From positions 1-64,000 of the forward strand of contig NZ_JAICDG010000008.1 of the NCBI RefSeq assembly GCF_022751215.1: 64,000 nt of DNA, written 5' to 3'. Made by a program: the position numbers and the translations under genes. Under the pieces are notes generated by a model that ran no database searches, was not told the origin of the DNA, and worked only from the letters and a program-made list of their open reading frames with translations. Source of the DNA: Actinomadura terrae. GTDB taxonomy: Bacteria; Actinomycetota; Actinomycetes; Streptosporangiales; Streptosporangiaceae. Shown piece by piece: positions 32,776 to 41,979 of this stretch (position 1 is the first letter of the stretch; the number at the start of each line of letters is the position of its first letter).

Positions 32776-34620
32776 GTGAGCGGCGAAAAGTTCTGGGACT
32801 TCGTCCTGGGTGAAGATCACTTCCCGGCCATGCAGTGGGTTCTGCGCGATCATGGCTCGTTCGACGGCCCCGTCCATATCCAGGTCGGCGAACTCGAATC
32901 CGGCGGCTGGTATGTGCGGCATCAGGGCTTCGGCGTCCGCAGGTTCCCCGACCGGCGCGCTGCGCGGCGCGCGGTTCAGGCGCAGATGCGGCGGCACGAA
33001 GGGCGGTGGGAGGAAGTGCCCGCTGACCCCGAGCCGTTTCGCCTGCTCTGCGGCGCGGACGGCTCCCGGATTCTTTATGACACGGGCGATCCCTGCCTCT
33101 ACGAATGCTGGGGCGAACTTAAGGACGCCATCTGGGACGAGCTCTGGGCCGCGATCAGCTCCGGGAAGACATTACGCCGGACGGAGGCGCACGCCCTTCT
33201 CGGAGGCGAGATAGAAGTGACGCGATATGTCGACCCGAAGGACGGCGTCCCGAGGTTCGCCGTCGTCGTGGCCCTCGACGCGGGCGGCGACTACCGGGTC
33301 GTCGACTTTCCCGACGAGGACGCGGCCGTTCACCTGTATGAGGAGGTCGTCCGCTCCAAGGAGGACCGTGAACTACCCTATCGCGCCACAGACCTCGACG
33401 AAGTCCCCTATCAGGCGCCGATCACGGGACGTCCGGAGGTGCCCGAGGGTCTCACCGCCCTTCCCGACGGGTCGATCATTTCCAGTGACGAGGCCGAAGA
33501 ATGGCGTTACCTGTATGGACAGCCCCGCTTCGACTGGCCGCTGACGCCGGACGCGCCGAACCCGCCGAGCCCAGTGCGCGCCATTACCGGAGAGCCGCGG
33601 GACTGGCTGCCCACCGAAGCGGAAGTGCGCGACGTCACCCCGTCCGCGTGGACGGAGGGCGCAGGGGACGGCGAGCCGGCGTTGAGAGCGCTGTCCCTCG
33701 CCGTCCTGCCTGATGGCCGGACCGTCCTCGCCTCCGGCCACGACGACGGCGCCCACCTGTGGAACCTGCGGGACGGCGGGATCGCCCGCTCCTTCTCCGG
33801 CCACGCCGAGTGGGTGCTGGACGTCGCGCTGGCCGTGATCGGCGACGGGTCGGTGGTGCTTGCGACCGCGGGCAAGGAAGGCCAGGTCCGAGCCTGGTCG
33901 ACCGGGGACGGCACGGTCCTCCAGGAGATCGACGACCATCGGCGGGCGGTCAACGCGGTGGCCTGGGTGTGCCCGCCGCGCGATGTCCCGTGGCTGATCT
34001 CCGGCAGCGACGACGGGACGGTCCGGGTGTGGTCGGTGGAGTACGCCAGGGAGCGTGCGCGATTCGAGGTGGGGCCGCCGGGCGTCGATGTGGTCTGGTC
34101 GGTCGCCGGGACGGTGCTGGCTGACGGGCAGGTCTGCGTCGCCGCCGCCTCGGACGACTCGACGCGTTCGGCCGTCCACGTCTGGGACGTCGAGACCGAG
34201 ACGAAGACGCACGAGTTCGTCATGGAGCACACACCGACGTTGATGGTGCCGAAGGTGGCGCTGGCCACGTTGTCCGACGGCTCGTTCCGGGTCGCGGCGG
34301 CCGCCGGACCTACGGTGCGCGTCTGGGACGGGCTCACCGGCGACGTCATCCGGACCTTCCCCATCGAGGAGACCGGCTCCGCCGCCGTCGCGCTCGCCGT
34401 CCTGCCGGACCTGCGCGTCGCCGTCGCCGCCGCGAACGGACCGGCCACCCTGGTCTGGGACACCGAGTCGGGCGCCGAGCTCGCCCGCGTCGACCACGGG
34501 AGGCACGGCCTGCACCATGCCGTCGAACTGGCGGCGCGGCCCGGCGGGGGGCTGGTGCTGGCGGCGGCGCACGCCGACGACCGCCCCGCGCGCGTTCTGC
34601 GGCTGAATCCGCGCTGGTAA
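32776..34620 (+). CDS. WD40-repeat beta-propeller protein
   Basis: The 614-residue protein has an N-terminal non-repeat region (about 1-290) that contains several Trp/Asp-rich segments, followed by a seven-bladed-type WD40 propeller (about 295-612). Blades end in motifs such as DGAHLWNLRDG, EGQVRAWSTGDG, DGTVRVWSVEYA, RSAVHVWDVETE, GPTVRVWDGLTG and PATLVWDTESG. It is probably a sensor or scaffold. The CHAT protease gene follows 12 bp later, indicating co-transcription. Pairing of WD40 and caspase-like proteins is common in predicted bacterial conflict systems. Confidence 0.82.
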   Translation: MSGEKFWDFVLGEDHFPAMQWVLRDHGSFDGPVHIQVGELESGGWYVRHQGFGVRRFPDRRAARRAVQAQMRRHEGRWEEVPADPEPFRLLCGADGSRILYDTGDPCLYECWGELKDAIWDELWAAISSGKTLRRTEAHALLGGEIEVTRYVDPKDGVPRFAVVVALDAGGDYRVVDFPDEDAAVHLYEEVVRSKEDRELPYRATDLDEVPYQAPITGRPEVPEGLTALPDGSIISSDEAEEWRYLYGQPRFDWPLTPDAPNPPSPVRAITGEPRDWLPTEAEVRDVTPSAWTEGAGDGEPALRALSLAVLPDGRTVLASGHDDGAHLWNLRDGGIARSFSGHAEWVLDVALAVIGDGSVVLATAGKEGQVRAWSTGDGTVLQEIDDHRRAVNAVAWVCPPRDVPWLISGSDDGTVRVWSVEYARERARFEVGPPGVDVVWSVAGTVLADGQVCVAAASDDSTRSAVHVWDVETETKTHEFVMEHTPTLMVPKVALATLSDGSFRVAAAAGPTVRVWDGLTGDVIRTFPIEETGSAAVALAVLPDLRVAVAAANGPATLVWDTESGAELARVDHGRHGLHHAVELAARPGGGLVLAAAHADDRPARVLRLNPRW

Positions 34621-34632
34621 CGGGCCGACCGG

Positions 34633-37600
34633 ATGCCTTTGGACGATGTGTCCGCCAAGCTCGCGGACCTGCTGGGAGAGTACTCAGCGACCGGGGACGA
34701 GCCGCTGCTCCTCGGCGCCGAGGCCGACGGATACGCGTCGGCGCTGTGGCGAACCGTCCGGGCCGTCGACACGGCGACCGCGTCCTCCACGCTGATCGAG
34801 TCGTTCGTCACGGCGAGCGTCACGCTGGCGGTGCTGTATTGCCAGCGGTACCTGTGCCGCGCCCCCGGGAGCCCGGCGGGAACCGCCGACCTGGCGCGCG
34901 CCGTGGTGGCCGCCGCACCCCTCGCGGCCGACCGCCGCCGCGTCCCGCCGCCGCTGCGTCCGCTGCTCGGCCCTGAGTCCGACGACGGCGCGCAGGCCGA
35001 CACTGCGCGGGCCCTACTGCGCTCGCCGGGGCGGGAACCGGCGCTGCTCGACGCCGCGATCGTCCTCTTAGCCACGGCCGTGAACCGCAGGCCCGCGGAC
35101 GTCTCCCGGCAGGCGGCGCTCTGCCTCGCGCTCCGGCGCCGCCACGAGCGGGACGGCTCCCGCGCCGACCTGGAGCGGGCCGTCGCCGCTGGTGAGAGCG
35201 CCGCTGCGGGGCGGGCCACCGCAGGGCCCGAATCCGACGCGTGGACGTCGCTCGCGTCCGCCTACCTGTGCCGGTTCCGGCTGCGCGGGGAGCTCGACGA
35301 CCTCCGGCGGAGCATCCGGCTGTTCGAACGGGTTCCAGACCCGGACGCAGAACCGCCCGTCCTCGCCGATCTCGGCGCCGCCTACCGGCTCCTGTTCGAA
35401 CACAGTGGCGACCCTGAGCACCTCGACGCCGCCGTCCGCCGGAGCGAACGCGCCCTCGCCGCCGCCGGGGACCACGCCCGCCCGGCGTGGCGGTCCGAGC
35501 TGAGCACGGCGCTGTTACGCCGGCACGAGCGGACCGGTTCGCGCGCCGACCTCGATCGCGCCGCCGACCTCGCCGAGCAGGTCGTCGCGACGGCGCCCTC
35601 GGACGATCCCGATCGGGGCGTGTACCTGGCCTCCGCCGCAGATGCCGTGCTGCTCCGGCACCGCCGCGGCGGCGACCCGCGGCATCTCGATCGGGCAGTC
35701 GCGCTCGCCGACGAGGCCCTCGAAACGCTCCCGGAGGACGACCCGCGCCGCACGGACGTCCTGCGCGGCTTTGCCGACGCCCTGCACCGGCGCTCGATCG
35801 CCACCGGCTCCCTGGACGACCTGGACCGCGCCGCCACGTCGGCCGCCTGGGCGCGGGCCGCGCTCCCCGACGGGCATCCAGCGCGAGGCGCGACGACCGC
35901 CCGGCTCGCCGCCGTCCACTTGACGCGCTACACGCGCACGGGCGTGCTCGCCGACCTCGACCGGGCCGTCGAGCTGGGGGAGGAGAGCCTGACAGCGCCC
36001 GGGAACGCGCCGGAGCGGCGGTCGATGCTCGGCGAGGCGTACCGGCTGCGGTACGGCGTCGGCGCCTCGGACGCCGACCTCCAGTGGGCGATCCACCATG
36101 GCCAACAGGCCGTCGACGCCACCGCGCAGGACGACTTCGCACTGCCCGGGCGCCTCGCCAGGCTCGCCGCCGCGCACTGGACCCGGCACCGGAGCACCGG
36201 CGACCCGACCGACCTCGACCGGGCGATCGCCCTCGGCGGCGAGGCCGTCGACCTGACGCCCGCCGACGACGCCGACCTGCCCGGACGGCTCGCCGACCTC
36301 GCCGCCGCGCACCTGGCCCGGCTCCGCGCCACCGGCTCCCCGGCCGACCTCGCCGCGGCCGTCGACCGCGCCGAACGGGCCTGGCTCGGCCTCCCTCCGG
36401 GCCATCCGGACCGGCCGCGAGCGGCCGCCGGGCTGTGCCGCGCGTACCAGGCGCGGGTGGACGGCGGCGGCGCGTCCCCGTCCGCGGCGCGGCTCCGCGA
36501 CTTGGCGGGGATGGGCGACGATCAGGAGACCGCCTCGCCCGCCGACCGCGTGGCGGCCCGGCACGCCGCTGGCCTGCTCGCTCAGGCTGGCGGAGCCGAC
36601 CGCCTCGCGGTGGAACTCCTGGACGCGGCCGCCGCGCTGTTGCCGTCGGTGGCACCGCGCGAAGCGGGCTGGTCCGACCAGCAACACCGGATCGGCGAAC
36701 ACGCGGGGCTGGTCGCCGCTGGTGTCGCCACGCACTGCGCCTGCGGCGACCCGGCGGGCGCCATCGAGTTCGCCGAACTCGGCCGGGGCGTGCTCCTCGC
36801 CGCGCAGGCCGGCACCCGCGTCGGCGTGGCCGACCTCCGCGACCGCGACCCCCGGCTCGCCGACCGGTTCCAATGGGTGTGCGAACGGCTCGGCACTCCC
36901 GGGTTCGGCGCCGCCGAACGCCGCCGCTGGTGGGACGACCACGACTCGCTGCTACGCCGGATCCGCGCCCTTCCCGGCCTGGCGCGTTTCCTGGCGGCGC
37001 CGCGGCTGGACGACCTGCGCGCGGCCCCTGCCGGCGGCACCGCGGTCCTGCTCAACGCGGGCCGGGATCGCGGCGACGCCGTCCTCGTCCGGCCCGAGGG
37101 GCCGCCCGTCCACGTGCCTCTGCCCGAGCTCCGGGAGGGAGTCGTGGCCGATCAGGTCACGGCGCTTCTCGCGGCGCTCTCCAGCAGACGGTCCCTGAGC
37201 GGCGTGATGATCCTGCGACGGACCGTCCGGGACGTCCTGGCCTGGCTGTGGCGCACCGCCGTCGGCCCCGTCGCGGACGTGCTCGGCCCACCCGGGCTGG
37301 AACCGCATCGGGTCTGGTGGCTGCCGACTGGCGCGCTGGGCCTGCTACCGCTGCACGCCGCCGAGGAACCCGGGAGCCCAGGGGCCCTGGACGTCATGGT
37401 CTCCTCGTTCGTGCCATCCCTGCGGGCACTGCGGGACGCCCGGCAGCGCCCGTCCACCGCCCGTCGGGAAACGCTGACCGTCGTGCTCGCGCAGACTCCC
37501 GGCCACGCCGACCTGCGCGAGACGGACGCGGAGGCGCGCCTCCTCGACGGGCCGTCGCTGACGGACGCGCAGGCCACGGCAAATAACGTTCTCAACGCCC

Positions 37601-38031
37601 TCGGCGATGCCACATGGGCGCACTTCGCCTGCCACGCCGTCGCGGACCCCGTGTCACCGGCCGCCGGCGGCCTCCTACTCCACGACCGGATGCTGACTCT
37701 CCCTGAGCTCGGGGGCCTGCGGCTGCCCGAAGCGGAGCTGGCGTACCTGTCGGCGTGCTCGACCGCCGGGCACGGTGTCCGCTACGCCGACGAGGTTCTG
37801 CATCTGGCGTCGGCGTTCCAACTCGCCGGGTTCCGACACGTCGTGGCCAGCCTCTGGCCCCTCGTCGACACCGCCGCCGCCGAGGCCGCGACCGCCTTCT
37901 ACGCGGCGCTACCCGGAACTCCGGTTGCCGATGCGGCGGCGTCCGTTCTTCGGGAGGTCACCCTCGGCCTGCGCGCCCGGCATCGGACGCAGCCGGAACT
38001 CTGGGCGCCTCTCGTCCACAGCGGCCCCTGA
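34633..38031 (+). CDS. TPR-repeat protein with C-terminal CHAT caspase-like protease
   Basis: The 1132-residue protein has a long alpha-helical TPR-like array (about 90-640; units such as RHERTGSRADLDRAADLAEQ and TGDPTDLDRAIALGGEA), a helical linker and a C-terminal CHAT domain (about 780-1130). The catalytic dyad is His1001 in HFACHA and Cys1042 in YLSACSTAG, both intact, with LWPLVDT and the FQLAGFRHV strand following. CHAT proteases cleave specific partners and trigger cell death or immunity. The WD40 gene lies immediately upstream. It may be activated through the TPR or WD40 part; the substrate is unknown. Confidence 0.88.
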   Translation: MPLDDVSAKLADLLGEYSATGDEPLLLGAEADGYASALWRTVRAVDTATASSTLIESFVTASVTLAVLYCQRYLCRAPGSPAGTADLARAVVAAAPLAADRRRVPPPLRPLLGPESDDGAQADTARALLRSPGREPALLDAAIVLLATAVNRRPADVSRQAALCLALRRRHERDGSRADLERAVAAGESAAAGRATAGPESDAWTSLASAYLCRFRLRGELDDLRRSIRLFERVPDPDAEPPVLADLGAAYRLLFEHSGDPEHLDAAVRRSERALAAAGDHARPAWRSELSTALLRRHERTGSRADLDRAADLAEQVVATAPSDDPDRGVYLASAADAVLLRHRRGGDPRHLDRAVALADEALETLPEDDPRRTDVLRGFADALHRRSIATGSLDDLDRAATSAAWARAALPDGHPARGATTARLAAVHLTRYTRTGVLADLDRAVELGEESLTAPGNAPERRSMLGEAYRLRYGVGASDADLQWAIHHGQQAVDATAQDDFALPGRLARLAAAHWTRHRSTGDPTDLDRAIALGGEAVDLTPADDADLPGRLADLAAAHLARLRATGSPADLAAAVDRAERAWLGLPPGHPDRPRAAAGLCRAYQARVDGGGASPSAARLRDLAGMGDDQETASPADRVAARHAAGLLAQAGGADRLAVELLDAAAALLPSVAPREAGWSDQQHRIGEHAGLVAAGVATHCACGDPAGAIEFAELGRGVLLAAQAGTRVGVADLRDRDPRLADRFQWVCERLGTPGFGAAERRRWWDDHDSLLRRIRALPGLARFLAAPRLDDLRAAPAGGTAVLLNAGRDRGDAVLVRPEGPPVHVPLPELREGVVADQVTALLAALSSRRSLSGVMILRRTVRDVLAWLWRTAVGPVADVLGPPGLEPHRVWWLPTGALGLLPLHAAEEPGSPGALDVMVSSFVPSLRALRDARQRPSTARRETLTVVLAQTPGHADLRETDAEARLLDGPSLTDAQATANNVLNALGDATWAHFACHAVADPVSPAAGGLLLHDRMLTLPELGGLRLPEAELAYLSACSTAGHGVRYADEVLHLASAFQLAGFRHVVASLWPLVDTAAAEAATAFYAALPGTPVADAAASVLREVTLGLRARHRTQPELWAPLVHSGP

Positions 38032-38591
38032 GTCTCTCGGCCTAGCCGGGGAAGTTGAGACTCGGGGGCGCTTGACGGGGGACCGCCGCGGAAGGTCGTC
38101 GGCCAGGGCGGGCACGATCACGGCGAGCCGCCGTCGAACCCGGCGAGCGCCGCACCGGCGGCGACCGGGTCGGCACGGCCGTCACGGGACTGCTCTTCAG
38201 GGTGTTGCTGCGGTCGTTGAAATGTTGCCGTCGGCGAGGGGCACCTCGGGGCCGGGCGTGCCGGTGGATAGACGGTCGCCGCGCAAGGTCGTAGCCGCGT
38301 CCGATGTCGCTGATGTTCTTCAGCACCTAGATGGTAAGGGCGGGGGGTGTCCAGCAAGTCGACCATCGCTGATCGCAACGCGGCGGTGGACGGGTTGGGA
38401 CGTCCCAGCATGGATCAGGCACGGCTCCGAGCCTGCACTCACGTGCCGACCGGCGGATGTAGAGTGGAAGATGATCTTGTTTGACGTGGAATTCGCGCTG
38501 GGAGACCCCAGGACCCTGCTGGTCAGCGGGTTTCGTCGGTGGCCCACTCGGAGTTGGGAGTGGTGTGTCCACGGAGGGCGTGGACCTGCCA
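38032..38591. other. Gene-poor stretch after the CHAT gene
   Basis: Frames on both strands are short and lack recognisable domains or good ribosome sites. It is probably decayed island DNA. No repeats beyond simple GC-rich patches were seen before 38592. Confidence 0.4.
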
Positions 38592-38701
38592 CTCCTTCGT
38601 CATGTTTACCCGGGGGACGACCCCCGGACCCCCGATGTGGGGGGCTTCGCCCCCGAGTCAACCTGTCGCGCCAGAGGGGCGCGTGAGGTCTGACGAAGGG
38701 G
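38592..38701. other. Cloverleaf-like structured element of three hairpins inside an inverted repeat
   Basis: CCTTCGTCA (38594-38602) pairs with TGACGAAGG (38691-38699), extendable with a G-T pair. Enclosed are three hairpins: CCGGGGG/CCCCCGG (38610-38627), GGGGGC/GCCCCC (38640-38654) and CGCGCC/GGCGCG (38667-38683). No gene is present. It could be a structured RNA, a replication or transfer origin relic, or a recombination site. Confidence 0.5.
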
Positions 38702-38741
38702 CTCCTGAGCAGGGTCCACTTCGTAGGGTCACCTCTAGGGA

Positions 38742-39206
38742 TCAGGATTCGTCGGACGGAGTCTCCGGGGGGTGGCTCCCCGCTGTGGCTCCCCCCGACG
38801 GGGCGGGGGCCCCTGGTGAGCGTCCGGGCTCGCTGCCAAGGCTCCTCTTGGCGTCTGCCAAGGTCTTAGCCGCCGAGTCGTGCAAGAGCCGCTCCGCTGA
38901 GCGCCGAGTGACCTGACATCCCCGGCGACAGGGAACTAATTCCCATATAACGAGCTTCCCTGAAAGGGTCCAGTAGTTAAACTGTGAACTTTCGGGGATG
39001 TTAGGCATAGTCGTAAGAACGTCTTTGATGCAAGCAAGCCGCTTCGCGTCTGGATAATGCTTGACGACGTCGTCTACCAGGGCACGGGTAGCGTCCTCTG
39101 GATCGGGAAATTTGTTTATAGCGAAAAACTGGTGGACGTCCAAGATTAGGCCATCCGTGCCGTTGATCAAGGCGCAAGTTACCCGGATGAAATGCCAGTG
39201 CCTCAT
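38742..39206 (-). CDS. Hypothetical protein of the regulator cluster
   Basis: The 154-residue protein has an N-terminal folded half (HWHFIRVTCALINGTDGLIL, then ATRALVDDVVKHYPDAKRL) and a Pro/Ser/Gly-rich C-terminal tail from about residue 100. No family is recognised. It is on the same strand as, and about 100 bp downstream of, the DUF397-like and ATPase genes. The A+T content is higher than in the core genes. Confidence 0.5.
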   Translation of the reverse strand: MRHWHFIRVTCALINGTDGLILDVHQFFAINKFPDPEDATRALVDDVVKHYPDAKRLACIKDVLTTMPNIPESSQFNYWTLSGKLVIWELVPCRRGCQVTRRSAERLLHDSAAKTLADAKRSLGSEPGRSPGAPAPSGGATAGSHPPETPSDES

Positions 39207-39306
39207 TTACGAACGCTCCTGGAACGGTGTGCGCCGGTTCCGCTCCAAGCGTGTACGAGCTGGCTGGAGCGGAACCGTCGATGTGCCTAGGATGGGCTTC
39301 GGTCGG

Positions 39307-39765
39307 TCACCTGACTCGCTGAAGCCTCCAAGAAACGCCGCGCCATTGCTGATGGGTCAGGTAGAGAATCTGTCCGGTCGGGTCGGACGAATCCCGCAAG
39401 GCCACGAAGTCCGGGCCTCCTGCCATCTCGATGCATCCTGGCTGGCGCATCCCATCGCAGTGTGACGATCTCTGGAACATCATTTCTTCCTTCCTGTTGA
39501 TTTCCTCTTTGGGGAGCAGCGGACACGCGCAAGCGAAGGCCACGTAGGATCTCGCGCCAACCCGACATGAGCTGTATCCACGATCAAGCACGGCCATCGC
39601 CGCAGCGTAGCCAGGGTTCCTGGTGGCCTGACCATCGGAGGTGAGCAGGTTTCGCAGTCGCCGCATTGCGGTTGCCCGGTCATGTCGCTCTGGGAAGATC
39701 TCCCAGTTGCCAAGTCGCGACGTGCCCACGTGCCAATGGTCGCCGTTCTCCGGAAGAGTGACCAT
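39307..39765 (-). CDS. Protein with C-terminal DUF397-like domain (possible two-gene fusion)
   Basis: The 152-residue frame starts at ATG 39765, which overlaps the stop of the ATPase gene (TGATG), so translation from there is likely. The N-terminal 94 residues are unrecognised. The last 58 residues match DUF397: CIEMAGGPDFVALRDSSDP, then LYLTHQQWRGV. A strong internal ribosome site (AGGAAGGA before ATGATG at 39483) could also start a separate 59-residue DUF397 protein. In actinomycetes DUF397 proteins are usually 60-90 residues and pair with XRE regulators, so loss of a stop codon between two small genes is possible. Confidence 0.6.
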   Translation of the reverse strand: MVTLPENGDHWHVGTSRLGNWEIFPERHDRATAMRRLRNLLTSDGQATRNPGYAAAMAVLDRGYSSCRVGARSYVAFACACPLLPKEEINRKEEMMFQRSSHCDGMRQPGCIEMAGGPDFVALRDSSDPTGQILYLTHQQWRGVSWRLQRVR

Positions 39766-40172
39766 CAGAACTTCAATTCAAACCAAACATTGCAGCCCGA
39801 GTGATCAAGGTGAAATCCCCAATCATCCGACAGTTGGGCGACAATGACGAGTCCGCGCCCGGTTTCGTCGTCGGGGTCCTCGATAACGGTGGGCCTGTTG
39901 CTCTCTGAGCCGTCATCGATGACTTCGACTCGAATTCGGTCATCCAGTTCAATCAGGACGAGTGAAACGAGCCCACTTGTGGCCTGAGATGCAGAATGCG
40001 TGATCGCATTAGCGATCGTTTCCGAGACGCAGTGCTCGGCACGCTCGATTAGTTCTTGAGATTTGCCTCGAAGACGGCGACGGGTTGCCGCGCGTGCCCG
40101 ACTTACCTCTTCCGCGTCGCAGCGAAATTGGATCTCTGTCAACTTCGGCGTGCCGGTAGACATTTCAGTCAC
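39765..40172 (-). CDS. Histidine-kinase-like ATPase (RsbW-type anti-sigma/ATP-binding protein)
   Basis: The 135-residue protein is a single GHKL ATP-binding domain: N-box CVSETIANAITHS, G1 box EVIDDGSES, and GRGLVIVAQLSDDWG. No phosphoacceptor domain is present. It probably regulates a partner through kinase or binding activity. It is divergent from the XRE-TPR regulator and coupled to the DUF397-like gene. This ATPase/DUF397/XRE set is a frequent regulatory cluster in Streptomyces-type genomes. Confidence 0.85.
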   Translation of the reverse strand: MTEMSTGTPKLTEIQFRCDAEEVSRARAATRRRLRGKSQELIERAEHCVSETIANAITHSASQATSGLVSLVLIELDDRIRVEVIDDGSESNRPTVIEDPDDETGRGLVIVAQLSDDWGFHLDHSGCNVWFELKF

Positions 40173-40293
40173 CCCTTGGCTTAACGCTCGATGCGCTCCC
40201 GACGGTCCTTGCGGCTTGGTTCGAGGTGTCCAGGGTCACGGGTTCAGTGGAGACCGGCTAGTAAGTGACAACGCTCTGACGTACTCTCAGGTC

Positions 40294-41487
40294 ATGGAGA
40301 CAACGGACCCAGGACGGGCCCTAAACCTGATCATGGAATCAGAGGGCTGGAGCCAGCGAAATCTTGGTTCTGAGCTGGGATTAACCCAAGGTTGGGTGTC
40401 GAGTGTGGTTACGGGACGCCGAGACCCCGGGATCAAACGATTCGCTAGCATCGTGGGGCAAGTAGGCTGGGAAGTGGTCATACGGCCCAAAAGGAGGATT
40501 CCCGTGAAGCGTCGCGAATTTCACGAGAAGGTCATCAAGACTGCCAGTGGCGCAATCGCCGGCAAAGCCGCCGGAATGCTCGGCGTTTCTTCTGAGGCTG
40601 GCGGTCCATACGCCGAACCCGATTACGTTCTCTCGCTGGCGCAGCGGGCGGCCGACTTGCGGGACGAACTTGGCGGGGTCCCCATCGCGACAAAGGTGAT
40701 TAGTCAGTCACGGAGCATTAGTGCAGCGCTTCCCAAGGGCGGGAAGGAACTTCGGGTTTCGGCTTCGGAGTTCTCGCGGCAAGCCGCTTGGACGGTTTAT
40801 GATGCCGGGCGGCCTGACGTGGCGCTAAGCCTCGCCGGAGACGCTCTCAATCTCGCCACTTACGGCCCGGACACTGAGCGGCAGGCGGCGGCACACGCGC
40901 TACTGAGCGACCTGTACCTACAGGAGGGCAAGCCAGAACGCGCGGCTTACCACGCGCAGGAGGGGCTGAAGCTTCCGGATGTCAGTGAAGGAATTCGCGC
41001 CGCTCTGAAGGCATACCTTGGTTGGGCTTTTGGTCAAAGTACGTGGGCTGGATCATCCAAGTCGCGATCTCAGAAATTTATTGACCAGGCTCGTAGTCAG
41101 GAGCAGCTTTCTCCACTGGATCAGGCGTGGGTGCATGGTGTTTCGGGTCTCGTGCTCCACAAGGTAGGCGAGAACCGCGAAGCCTTCATGTCGTTCGAGG
41201 ATGCAGTGCGTATTACTGAGCCACTACCAGCGGCGCAATATCAGGCCAATGATCTCGCGAACGCTGCGAGCGTTGCCCTTGCTTGCCGCGACCTTGATAG
41301 AGCCGCCGAGCTAATGGGCATGCTGGCATACGTGGCGCCACTGATCACCTCGCGGTGGGTTGATCGAAAAGTGTCTTCGGTGCTGAGTGAGTCTGCCCGA
41401 TGGGTAAAAGTTCCAGATATCAACCTCGCGCGCGAGCGGTTGATGCTTGCAATGCCGAGCGTAATCGAGAAGCGCGGCCAGCGATAA
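40294..41487 (+). CDS. XRE regulator with C-terminal TPR-like helices
   Basis: The 397-residue protein has an N-terminal helix-turn-helix (about 10-60: SQRNLGSELGLTQGWVSSVVTGRRDPG) and a long helical repeat domain (about 115-390) similar to the TPR-like sensor of Streptomyces BldD-like/XRE regulators that pair with DUF397 proteins. ATG 40294 is used because the HTH begins right after it; TACTCT (40282-40287) could be a -10 box, giving a leaderless mRNA. The target is unknown and probably includes the divergent ATPase operon. Confidence 0.78.
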   Translation: METTDPGRALNLIMESEGWSQRNLGSELGLTQGWVSSVVTGRRDPGIKRFASIVGQVGWEVVIRPKRRIPVKRREFHEKVIKTASGAIAGKAAGMLGVSSEAGGPYAEPDYVLSLAQRAADLRDELGGVPIATKVISQSRSISAALPKGGKELRVSASEFSRQAAWTVYDAGRPDVALSLAGDALNLATYGPDTERQAAAHALLSDLYLQEGKPERAAYHAQEGLKLPDVSEGIRAALKAYLGWAFGQSTWAGSSKSRSQKFIDQARSQEQLSPLDQAWVHGVSGLVLHKVGENREAFMSFEDAVRITEPLPAAQYQANDLANAASVALACRDLDRAAELMGMLAYVAPLITSRWVDRKVSSVLSESARWVKVPDINLARERLMLAMPSVIEKRGQR

Positions 41488-41913
41488 AGGTTGGTGCTTC
41501 GAGGCGTCACGAGCATTCGACGGCTCCTTTCACTTCCTTATTATTCTATTTATCCGGGTACCTTTCGGCGTACCCCTTGGCGAGTCCTTCGGCGTGGCCT
41601 TCCGTGTCCCTTTCGGGGTGCGTCGAAGGCACTGCGCTGGTCCTGGTCGTCCCGAGCGTGCCGCCTACACCGGTTCGGGGATCACTGCGTTCGCGGGCCA
41701 TCGGGGTAGTGTTGTTCGGCTAATTCGGCTCGGTGTGAGGTCGCTAGCCCGTAAATGGTTGCGAGATGGCAACTGTGCGGCGCGCGTTCTGGAGTGGGGG
41801 AGTCCTGCTCGCTCCGGGCCTGCACGACGCATCCATGGGCGCTAGAGAGCCTTCAGGGCCCCACTGGCGGCCTCCGGGCCGACCCTGGCGCTTCGGGGAA
41901 GCCTCGACAAGAC
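41488..41913. other. Gene-poor stretch between XRE regulator and integrase terminator
   Basis: No convincing gene is present. There are short imperfect repeats of CTTTCGGCGTACCCC/CCTTCGGCGTGGCC type around 41568-41625. I looked for a copy of the tRNA-Leu 3' end here as an attachment site and did not find one. Confidence 0.4.
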
Positions 41914-41944
41914 GAACGCCCCTGACGGGCTGTCAGGGGCGTTC
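41914..41944 (-). terminator. Terminator of the integrase gene
   Basis: GAACGCCCCTGAC (41914-41926) pairs perfectly with GTCAGGGGCGTTC (41932-41944) with a 5-nt loop, 36 bp beyond the integrase stop. Confidence 0.8.
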
Positions 41945-41979
41945 TGGCCGCTACGAGCGGCTCACCAGCGGTTCGGCGG

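Noticed and set aside
34820-36655. Very long open frame opposite the TPR-CHAT gene
   Set aside because: Arg/Gly/Pro-rich composition with no domain; it is the antisense shadow of a high-GC gene with clear CHAT motifs.
38042-38326. Minus-strand frame starting MLKNISDIGRGYDL
   Set aside because: The first residues look plausible, but the rest is Arg/Pro-rich without domain or ribosome site; left as decayed sequence.
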